A stretch of 12,645 nucleotides of DNA from contig UQFC01000081.1 of assembly GCA_900540335.1 (NCBI GenBank), forward strand, positions 1-12,645. The letters run 5' to 3'. The DNA is from an uncultured Clostridium sp. GTDB taxonomy: Bacteria > Bacillota > Clostridia > Lachnospirales > Lachnospiraceae. The notes beneath the pieces are model-generated. The model worked only from the letters and a program-made list of their open reading frames with translations, did not search any database and was not told the origin of the DNA. How positions within the stretch are numbered: position 1 is the stretch's first letter; every line of letters begins with the position of its first letter. Both the position numbers and the translations under genes were made by a program. This document shows positions 1 to 5,449 of this stretch, piece after piece.

Positions 1-514
1 AGGCGCTAGAAAGGCAGTCCGCCACCTTATGGAAAAGGGCTGCAGAAACATTGTCTATGTGGATCGAATCAGTGCCAGAGGCCATGTGAGCCCGGCAGAT
101 GATATGAGGTTCAGCGGCTTTGTGGACGAGATGAAGGACAGTGGCTTTTCGGTGGGACCGGACAATATTGTCTGCGGCTGCCGGAGTCAGGAGGAACTGG
201 AAGAAGAGCTGCGGCAGCATTTCCAGAAGGGAACGGCAGCCGACGGTATTTTTGGACGGAACGACACCCTGGCCTGTATCGCCATGACTACTGCACAGCA
301 GATGGGACTTCGCGTTCCGGAGGATATCCGCATCATTGGTTTTGACGATTCCAGCATCAGCCGGCTTTGCTCTCCCAAGCTTTCTACTCTGGGATTTCAG
401 CAGAATGAGATTGCAAAAACGACGATTGATATGCTGTCCCAGATGATGAACGGACAGCAGCCGGAGGATGTTGATTTTGATACAGTATTGATTGAAAGGG
501 AAAGTACCCTGTGA
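1..514 (+). CDS. LacI-family transcriptional regulator, C-terminal part (5' end outside window)
   Basis: Open from the window edge (first full codon at base 2) to a TGA at 512-514. About 170 residues remain, and they match the second lobe of the periplasmic-binding-like effector domain of LacI/GalR repressors. An early segment GARKAVRHLMEKGCRNIVYV resembles the helix and strand after the first crossover. GIFGRNDTLACIAM corresponds to the family's conserved sensor segment with an Asp, PEDIRIIGFDDSSIS to the conserved VPxDxxxxGFDD block, and VLIERESTL to the usual ending. The helix-turn-helix is upstream of the window. The sugar effector cannot be read from this fragment. Its position just upstream of an aldolase and a sugar isomerase, with a LacI-like dyad in their promoter, suggests it is their local repressor; that is inference. 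Confidence 0.
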   Translation, partial: GARKAVRHLMEKGCRNIVYVDRISARGHVSPADDMRFSGFVDEMKDSGFSVGPDNIVCGCRSQEELEEELRQHFQKGTAADGIFGRNDTLACIAMTTAQQMGLRVPEDIRIIGFDDSSISRLCSPKLSTLGFQQNEIAKTTIDMLSQMMNGQQPEDVDFDTVLIERESTL

Positions 515-538
515 GCAAATTATTGCTCATTCCCTTTT
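512..538 (+). terminator. Possible weak terminator or hairpin at the end of the regulator gene
   Basis: A perfect 7-bp inverted repeat (TGAGCAA at 512-518, TTGCTCA at 523-529, loop ATTA) starts on the stop codon and is followed by TTCCCTTTT. The stem is AT-rich and the T-run is broken by CCC, so termination is likely weak. It may only partly separate the regulator from the downstream genes. Confidence 0.
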
Positions 539-564
539 GGCCTATGTACATACGAGTGTATAAA
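537..564 (+). promoter_or_regulatory. Probable sigma-A promoter for the aldolase-isomerase operon
   Basis: TTGGCC (537-542, 4/6 to the -35 consensus), a 16-bp spacer and TATAAA (559-564, 5/6 to the -10 consensus). The inferred start near 571 would give a leader of about 80 nt before the aldolase start codon. That leader contains a short hairpin (CACAGA 585-590, loop GGAA, TCTGTG 595-600) of unknown role. A second -10-like TACAAT at 630-635 lacks a matching -35. Assigned by eye; no mapped start. Confidence 0.
547..560 (+). promoter_or_regulatory. Candidate LacI-type operator in the promoter spacer
   Basis: TACATACGAGTGTA has the dyad form TACA-nn-CG-nn-TGTA, with the central CpG typical of LacI-family operators. 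It lies between the -35 and -10 hexamers and overlaps the first bases of the -10, where a bound repressor would block polymerase. An overlapping perfect 10-bp palindrome TATGTACATA sits at 543-552. The adjacent regulator gene makes local control plausible; binding is not shown. Confidence 0.
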
Positions 565-652
565 AGGAGCTCCAAGGTTCTTTGCACAGAGGAATCTGTG
601 TAAAAATAAAGGTTTCACAAAAACTATATTACAATGTATGGAGGAAATGATT

Positions 653-1510
653 ATGCTTACAACAAGTAAGGAAATGCTTCAGCACGCAGCGGCAAATGGC
701 TATGCAGTACCTGCCATCAACACCCAGGGCGGAAACTATGACATTATCTGGGCTGTCTGCAAGGCAGCCGAGGATCTGGGATCCCCGATTATGCTGGCTC
801 ATTATGTGAGCACAGGCGCATATTCCGGACATGACTGGTTTGTAAATGTCTGCAAGTGGTGTGCATCCAAGGTATCTGTTCCGGTAGCAATTCATCTGGA
901 CCATGGTGACGGATTTGACATCTGCATGGAAGCATTAAAGCTGGGCTTCACTTCCTTAATGATTGACGGCTCCACAAAACCGGTTGAAGAAAATGCCGCA
1001 ATGACCAATGAAGTTTTAAAGGTTGCAAAATGCTTCGACGTACCGGTAGAGGCAGAGATCGGAGAGCTGCTTCGTCTGGACAACATGGGAACTGTAATGG
1101 AAAACAAGAACATTGTGGATCCGGAGGAGGTTCGCCGGTTCTTAAGTCTCTGCCAGCCGGATTCCCTTGCAATCGGAATCGGAAACGCACATGGCTACTA
1201 CAAGGGTGAGCCGGACATTCATCTGGAGGTTCTGGAGGCTGTGCGCAAATTCACAGATATTCCGCTGGTTCTTCACGGCTGCACCGGAATGAAGGAAGAG
1301 ATTATTAAGGATGCCATCAAGCTGGGCGTTGCAAAGATTAACTTCGGTACAGAAATCCGCTACAAATACGTAGAGCATTACGAAGAGGGCTTAAAGACCA
1401 TGAATCATCAGGGTCATTCCTGGAAGCTGTCTCAGTTTGCCAATGAGAAACTGCAGGAGGACGTAAGAAAGATCATTCGTCTTGCCGGCTCTGAGGGACG
1501 TGTAAAATAA
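653..1510 (+). CDS. Class II (zinc) ketose-bisphosphate aldolase
   Basis: 285 residues, full length for the family. The enzyme cleaves or condenses a ketose 1,6-bisphosphate with dihydroxyacetone phosphate through a zinc enediolate. Expected residues are present: HLDHG at 81-85 gives catalytic Asp83 and zinc ligand His84; VEAEIG at 132-137; GNAHG at 177-181 with zinc ligand His180; HGCTGM at 208-213 with zinc ligand His208; and KINFGTE at 228-234 in the phosphate-binding loop. ATG 653 is preferred over in-frame ATGs at 638 and 647 because GGAGGA (640-645) lies 7 nt upstream of it. The zinc-loop HGC replaces the commoner HGG. Substrate (fructose, tagatose or another ketose bisphosphate) cannot be decided from sequence alone. 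The downstream SIS isomerase and the LacI-type regulator favour a dedicated sugar pathway over housekeeping glycolysis. Confidence 0.
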   Translation: MLTTSKEMLQHAAANGYAVPAINTQGGNYDIIWAVCKAAEDLGSPIMLAHYVSTGAYSGHDWFVNVCKWCASKVSVPVAIHLDHGDGFDICMEALKLGFTSLMIDGSTKPVEENAAMTNEVLKVAKCFDVPVEAEIGELLRLDNMGTVMENKNIVDPEEVRRFLSLCQPDSLAIGIGNAHGYYKGEPDIHLEVLEAVRKFTDIPLVLHGCTGMKEEIIKDAIKLGVAKINFGTEIRYKYVEHYEEGLKTMNHQGHSWKLSQFANEKLQEDVRKIIRLAGSEGRVK

Positions 1511-1523
1511 TTTCGGGTAACAA

Positions 1524-1580
1524 TTCAGGACAGCGGGAGAACTGGCCGGCTTTGACGGACAAGAAGATGCCCGTCCTGAA
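1524..1580 (+). repeat. Intercistronic hairpin between aldolase and isomerase genes
   Basis: In the 131-nt gap, TTCAGGAC (1524-1531) pairs with GTCCTGAA (1573-1580). The stem can continue with GGG 1535-1537 and CCC 1570-1572 across a 3-nt bulge. The hairpin is bracketed by a near-direct repeat, GTAACAATTCAG (1517-1528) and GTAACAATTTCAG (1583-1595). No T-run follows, so it is not a terminator. An mRNA processing or stability element is possible. Confidence 0.
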
Positions 1581-1641
1581 CCGTAACAATTTCAGCATTA
1601 TCATTCAGAATACAAAACAAAAAGAAAGGAAATGAAAGACT

Positions 1642-2691
1642 ATGAAAAACAGTGAACTTACCTACAAAGAGATTTACGGACAGCCCCAGTCCTTCCAGGC
1701 AATCAACAATACCCTGGAAGACATTTATAAAGTCCTGGATCAGGTATTTGCAGAAGAATATGACGAGCTGATCTTTACCGGCTGCGGAACCTCTCTGTAT
1801 CTGGCACAGGCTGCTGCTCATGCATTTGCATCCTGCACCAAGATTCCGGCTAAGGGAATGTGCTGCTCTGAGCTGTACTACTTCCCGGAGACTTATGTTG
1901 GAAACGGCAAAAAGGTTCTGGTTCTTCCGATTACCCGTAAGAGCTATACAACAGAAGTTCGCATGGCTATTGATAAAGTCCGCAGCTTCCCGGGCGTAAA
2001 ATCCCTGGCAATCACCTGTGATGCTGACAGCTCCAAATACAACGATTACATGATTCTTTCTCCGGAAACCGCAGAGGACAGTGTAATTATGACCCGTTCC
2101 TTTACCAGCATGATTTATCTGTCTGTTGTTCTGGCTTTCTATGCCGGCGGAAAGAAGGAAAAAATCGAGGCTATGGCAGACTACGCTGCTCAGTCTGAGG
2201 AGTTCTTAAAGCTCAGCGATGAGATGGCAAAGAAAATTGTTGCAGAGCATCCGGAGCTGAATCTGTTTATCACTCTGGGACAGGGCATCAACTACGGAAT
2301 TGCCAACGAGTGCATGAACAAGATGAAAGAAATGAGCCTGAGCAATTCTGAAGCATATTACAGTCTGGAGTATCGTCACGGACCGATGAGCCTGGTAGAC
2401 GAAAATACCATGATTATCCTTCTCAGCAACGAAGAAACCGTTGACGGAGATGTGAAGCTGATGACTCAGATGAAAGAGTACGGTGCAACCATCCTGGCAA
2501 TCGGCAATAACGCTTCCGAGAACTTCAAGGATGTTGACTACACTCTGGATATGCCTTACGGCTACGACAGCCTGCAGAATGCAGCTATGATCGGCTTTAT
2601 CGGCCAGACCATGGGCTATTACCTGGCAGAGAAGAAGGGACTGAATGCAGATACTCCCCGTCATCTGTCTCAGGCAATTGTAATCAAATAA
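1642..2691 (+). CDS. Two-lobed SIS-domain sugar-phosphate isomerase/deglycase (GlmS-isomerase / AgaS / FrlB-like)
   Basis: 349 residues, matching the isomerase half of GlmS with no glutaminase domain. The N-terminus EIYGQPQSF matches the GlmS-type EIxxQPxxx entry. The first SIS lobe carries GCGTS at 47-51; the second runs from about residue 195. The GlmS dyad Glu488/His504 is kept as Glu230 and His246 (in RHGPMSL), with the same 16-residue spacing also reported for FraB/FrlB deglycases. Two departures stand out. The phosphate loop reads TRKSYTTE (98-105) rather than SxSGxTxE, and the GlmS ring-opening Lys603 aligns with Gln344 in PRHLSQAIVIK. A likely substrate is an amino-sugar phosphate or a 6-phospho-Amadori compound; pairing with an aldolase favours an AgaS-like route to tagatose phosphates. 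The ribosome binding site AAAGGA lies 11 nt upstream. The cluster ends at the terminator directly downstream. Confidence 0.
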   Translation: MKNSELTYKEIYGQPQSFQAINNTLEDIYKVLDQVFAEEYDELIFTGCGTSLYLAQAAAHAFASCTKIPAKGMCCSELYYFPETYVGNGKKVLVLPITRKSYTTEVRMAIDKVRSFPGVKSLAITCDADSSKYNDYMILSPETAEDSVIMTRSFTSMIYLSVVLAFYAGGKKEKIEAMADYAAQSEEFLKLSDEMAKKIVAEHPELNLFITLGQGINYGIANECMNKMKEMSLSNSEAYYSLEYRHGPMSLVDENTMIILLSNEETVDGDVKLMTQMKEYGATILAIGNNASENFKDVDYTLDMPYGYDSLQNAAMIGFIGQTMGYYLAEKKGLNADTPRHLSQAIVIK

Positions 2692-2707
2692 TAAAACCTT
2701 TCAGCGA

Positions 2708-2740
2708 ACAGGCCTGCTTTTGAGCAGGTCTGTTTTTCTG
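2708..2740 (+). terminator. Rho-independent terminator of the aldolase-isomerase operon
   Basis: An 11-bp stem (2708-2718 with 2723-2733, one G-T wobble), loop TTTG, followed by a T-run broken once by C. It begins 16 nt after the isomerase stop codon. The stem is strong and the tail correctly placed. Confidence 0.
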
Positions 2741-2818
2741 TGCATCCGGAAGTGTACATTTGAGATGGATGATTATAAAAATTTCATTTTTTATTTAGAA
2801 TATTATCATTTCCAGATC

Positions 2819-2847
2819 TGAAAAACAGGGGGGTTCTATGATACAAT
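2819..2847 (+). promoter_or_regulatory. Probable sigma-A promoter for the deacetylase-PLD operon
   Basis: CTGAAA (2819-2824, 4/6), a 17-bp spacer and TACAAT (2842-2847, 5/6). An AT-rich tract at about 2773-2812 immediately upstream could act as an UP element. The inferred start near 2854 leaves a leader of about 54 nt. It lies after the preceding terminator, so it starts a new transcription unit. Confidence 0.
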
Positions 2848-2907
2848 AGAGGTAATTTAAATGTCAGGAATCATTAAAACCATATCCACGATCGGAGGTA
2901 TCTGCAT

Positions 2908-3825
2908 ATGAAAAACAGGAATCAGATCCTGATTCTTTCTGCCCTGCTTGCCCTGGCAGCAGTTCCTTTTCCTGCTATGGGAAAAACTATTACAGCCGGT
3001 TCTTACCGGGAGGCCCTGGAAAACCCCTCGCCGGGACCGGCACAGGCCCCTGTGGAAACAGAAGCGGCAGAAGAACAGTCCCGGCAGCCATCGGAACAAA
3101 CCATGAGATTCCTTGTTCCGGATGAAACATCCCGTCACCATGTAGGGAAGTATGCAGAGCCGATTTTCCGTGTGAAGACAGAGAAACCGCAGCTGGCTCT
3201 TTCCTTTGATGCAGGAGCGGATCCCGGAGCTGCAGGAACGATTATGGATATTCTGGAAAAACATCAGATTTCCTCCACCTTTTTTCTCACAGGCGACTGG
3301 ATGGATCAGAATCCTGAAACCACAAAGGAGATTGTAAGAAGGGGGCATGAAATCGGCAATCACAGTGTAAGCCACCCTTCTTTTCCCGCACTGACCAGAG
3401 AGCAGATGGATGATCAGATTCAGAGAACGCACCAGAAAGCCCTGGAGCTGACCGGGCAGAATATGTGCCTGTTCCGGTTCCCGTATGGGGATTACAGCAG
3501 GGAAGCCATCGATGCAGTAACCGGGAACGGGTATTTTCCCATTCAGTGGAGCGTGGATTCCATTGACTGGCGCAATGAAGGACGCCAGATCATCCTCGAC
3601 CGGGTTCTGAACCATAAAAATCTGGGCAGCGGCTCTATTATTCTCATGCATCTGGCAGCTGCCTACACGCCCTCGGCGCTGGAGGAGCTTATTGTAAATC
3701 TGAAAGATCGGGGATACGAAATTGTTCCTGTTTCCCAACTGATTTACGAAAAGAATTATCATATGGATTATGCCGGAAATCAGATTCCGGAAATCGAATA
3801 CAAAGGAAACGAAGATGGCGTGTAA
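2908..3825 (+). CDS. Secreted NodB-fold polysaccharide deacetylase (PdaA/PgdA-like)
   Basis: 305 residues. Residues 1-25 form a signal peptide (basic MKNRNQ, hydrophobic core, cleavage likely near AMG-K). A Pro/Glu-rich linker spans about 35-65, and the NodB domain about 95-280. The five motifs are visible: SFDAGAD (99-105) with catalytic-base Asp101; HSVSHP (152-157) with zinc ligands His152 and His156; RFPYG (190-194); SVDSIDW (215-221); and ILMH (245-248) with His248. The family removes acetyl groups from peptidoglycan or related glycans outside the membrane. Motif 1 lacks the usual second Asp (FDD); Asp105 may replace it. The ribosome binding site GGAGGT lies 9 nt before ATG 2908. Its stop codon abuts the next start codon, so it is translated together with the PLD protein. 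The exact glycan substrate is unknown. Confidence 0.
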   Translation: MKNRNQILILSALLALAAVPFPAMGKTITAGSYREALENPSPGPAQAPVETEAAEEQSRQPSEQTMRFLVPDETSRHHVGKYAEPIFRVKTEKPQLALSFDAGADPGAAGTIMDILEKHQISSTFFLTGDWMDQNPETTKEIVRRGHEIGNHSVSHPSFPALTREQMDDQIQRTHQKALELTGQNMCLFRFPYGDYSREAIDAVTGNGYFPIQWSVDSIDWRNEGRQIILDRVLNHKNLGSGSIILMHLAAAYTPSALEELIVNLKDRGYEIVPVSQLIYEKNYHMDYAGNQIPEIEYKGNEDGV

Positions 3826-5214
3826 ATGGTAAAACGAATCATCAAGTATGTGGGACTGGCTGTTATTTTGTATCTGATTTACCTGGCTGTATGCCTGCTG
3901 GTTCCGCCGCTGTTTCACAAAACAACCGATACAGCGGCAAGAGAGGCATTCTATACGGCCAAAACAGAAGAAGGGGGCTTTGAAAAGGAAAGGGCCCGCA
4001 GTGTGGATACCAACCTGGAAGCTCTTTTGTGGCGTCTGCGCCTGGTAGAAGAGGCAAAAGAAACTCTTGTACTGACAACCTTCGACTTCCGGGATGAAAG
4101 CGGAGGGCAGGATATGATGGCTGCTCTCTGGAATGCAGCCAACCGGGGTGTGAAAGTGCAGATCCTGGTAGACGGAATCAATGCCGGTCTGTTTTTGTCC
4201 GGCAGCGACAATTTCCGCCAGCTGGCCTGCCATGAAAATGTGGAAGCACGCTTTTATAATCCCATAAATTTTTTGACTCCCTGGAAGATCAACTACCGGA
4301 TGCACGACAAATACCTGATTGCTGATGACTGGGGATACATCCTGGGAGGAAGAAATACAGATAACCGTTTTCTTGGCTGTTATGAGGAATTTTACAACGA
4401 GGATCGCGATATTCTTGTTTATGAAACAGTTCCCGGAAAAGGAGAGTCTCTGTGCCAGCTTCAGAATTATTTTGATCGCATATGGAATCTTCCGGACAGC
4501 AAACTTTTCAGGAAAACGGGAAAGGGAGGGAATCTGGATGCCCATTATGAGCAGTTAAAGAAACGGTATCCGGAAGCCTTCACGCCTACGGACTGGGAGT
4601 CGGAAACCACGGAGACAAACAGGATCGAGCTGTGTACCAATTCCGTTGAACCGAAAAACAAGGAACCATGGATCTGGGACAGAATGATAGAGGAAATGAA
4701 GCGGGCATCCGACGTTCAGGTTCAGACTCCCTACATTATTTCCAGCAAAAAAATGTATCAGGATCTGAAATCAGTCACTGATTCGGGCGTTTCCACAGAA
4801 ATCCTGATTAATGCCGTTGAAAACGGCACCAATCCCTTCGGGTGCACAGACTATCTGAATCAGAAGAAAAAAATCCGGAATACCGGCGTACATATTTATG
4901 AGTATCTGGGAAAACAGGCCCAGCATACAAAAACAGTTCTGGCAGACGATCGAATCAGCATTGTCGGCTCCTGTAATTTTGATATGAGAAGTGTTTATCT
5001 GGACACAGAACTGATGCTGGTAATTGACAGTCCCGAAATCAATGCCCAGCTTCGGGAACAACTCGGACAGATGAAGGAAAGCTGCCGCCATATGTATCCG
5101 GACGGTACTATTGAAGACGGTTCCCTGTACAGGATTCCTCCCCAGGAATGGCAGAAAAAACTGATTTACAGTATCCTTCGCGTCATTATCATTCCAATCC
5201 GCCACTTACTCTAG
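3826..5214 (+). CDS. Membrane-anchored phospholipase D superfamily protein, cardiolipin-synthase-like
   Basis: 462 residues. One N-terminal membrane anchor spans residues 5-27, leaving the body outside or at the membrane face. Both HKD motifs are complete: His160-x-Lys162-x4-Asp167 followed by LGGRNTDNRF, and His367-x-Lys369-x4-Asp374 followed by IVGSCNFDMRS. Two intact HKD motifs mean an active phosphatidyl-transfer or hydrolysis enzyme. Length and the single anchor resemble E. coli ClsC more than the two-anchor ClsA type. A cardiolipin synthase or a phospholipase/PLD-like hydrolase both fit. The ATG follows directly after the TAA of the deacetylase gene with no spacer and only a weak purine-rich site upstream, so translation probably depends on coupling. 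The pairing suggests a joint role in envelope modification (inference). Confidence 0.
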   Translation: MVKRIIKYVGLAVILYLIYLAVCLLVPPLFHKTTDTAAREAFYTAKTEEGGFEKERARSVDTNLEALLWRLRLVEEAKETLVLTTFDFRDESGGQDMMAALWNAANRGVKVQILVDGINAGLFLSGSDNFRQLACHENVEARFYNPINFLTPWKINYRMHDKYLIADDWGYILGGRNTDNRFLGCYEEFYNEDRDILVYETVPGKGESLCQLQNYFDRIWNLPDSKLFRKTGKGGNLDAHYEQLKKRYPEAFTPTDWESETTETNRIELCTNSVEPKNKEPWIWDRMIEEMKRASDVQVQTPYIISSKKMYQDLKSVTDSGVSTEILINAVENGTNPFGCTDYLNQKKKIRNTGVHIYEYLGKQAQHTKTVLADDRISIVGSCNFDMRSVYLDTELMLVIDSPEINAQLREQLGQMKESCRHMYPDGTIEDGSLYRIPPQEWQKKLIYSILRVIIIPIRHLL

Positions 5215-5223
5215 TGCAAAGTC

Positions 5224-5248
5224 AGGCAGACACGATTTTGCTGCCTTT
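5224..5248 (+). terminator. Weak hairpin after the PLD gene, possible terminator
   Basis: AGGCAG (5224-5229) and CTGCCT (5241-5246) form a 6-bp stem with an 11-nt loop, followed by TTTCC. It lies 10 nt after the PLD stop codon. The stem is short and the tail poor, so read-through toward the next gene is likely. Confidence 0.
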
Positions 5249-5262
5249 CCAGCGTTTCCTTT

Positions 5263-5313
5263 TGGGATTCTGTATTGATTGGGATTCTGTATTGATTGGG
5301 ATTCTGTATTGAC
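5263..5313 (+). repeat. Three tandem 17-bp direct repeats leading into a promoter
   Basis: TGGGATTCTGTATTGAT occurs at 5263-5279 and 5280-5296, and again at 5297-5313 with only the last base changed (T to C). That change turns the TTGATT spanning the earlier junctions into TTGACA, the -35 of the next promoter. Copies are otherwise identical, which implies recent duplication or selection. They could be binding sites for a regulator or a slippage-prone tract. Confidence 0.
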
Positions 5314-5337
5314 AGAAAAAGGTTCCTTTTATATAAT
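5309..5337 (+). promoter_or_regulatory. Perfect-consensus sigma-A promoter for vanW-mobBA
   Basis: TTGACA (5309-5314), exactly 17 bp, TATAAT (5332-5337): a 12/12 match with optimal spacing. Inferred start near 5344, giving a leader of about 106 nt before the VanW start codon. A promoter this strong usually needs control, and candidate control elements flank it on both sides (tandem repeats upstream, palindrome and hairpin downstream). Confidence 0.
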
Positions 5338-5360
5338 TCATATCATACATATATGAATTA
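5334..5360 (+). promoter_or_regulatory. Palindromic operator candidate over the -10 and transcription start
   Basis: A perfect 10-bp inverted repeat: TAATTCATAT (5334-5343) and ATATGAATTA (5351-5360), separated by 7 nt. It overlaps the 3' part of the -10 and the predicted start site, the usual place for a repressor site. It could also be a weak hairpin at the 5' end of the mRNA. No regulator gene for it is visible in the window. Confidence 0.
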
Positions 5361-5381
5361 CTATTGCTGATTTTCATAACA

Positions 5382-5413
5382 GGACATGTCTGTACTGCGG
5401 ACATGTCCCTTTT
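5382..5413 (+). terminator. Hairpin with short T-run in the VanW leader (attenuator or upstream terminator)
   Basis: GGACATGTC (5382-5390) pairs with GACATGTCC (5400-5408); three further pairs including wobbles can close the loop. CTTTTCTG follows. It lies downstream of the consensus promoter and upstream of the VanW ribosome binding site. It would therefore either end transcripts from the PLD operon or attenuate the VanW transcript. The T-run is short, so termination is uncertain. Confidence 0.
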
Positions 5414-5449
5414 CTGCAAAAAGCAGCATTGAAAGAGAGGACACAGAGT

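Noticed and set aside
2206..2664. 152-codon minus-strand frame inside the SIS gene
   Set aside because: Antisense shadow of a gene with conserved catalytic residues.
2857..4545. 562-codon open frame on the minus strand opposite the deacetylase and PLD genes
   Set aside because: It runs antisense across two genes with complete catalytic motifs, has Cys/His/Phe-rich composition without recognisable domains, and has no reason to be coding. It is a shadow frame.
5263..5313. Tandem 17-bp repeats read as a CRISPR array
   Set aside because: The copies are contiguous with no spacers, far shorter than CRISPR repeats, and there are no cas genes.
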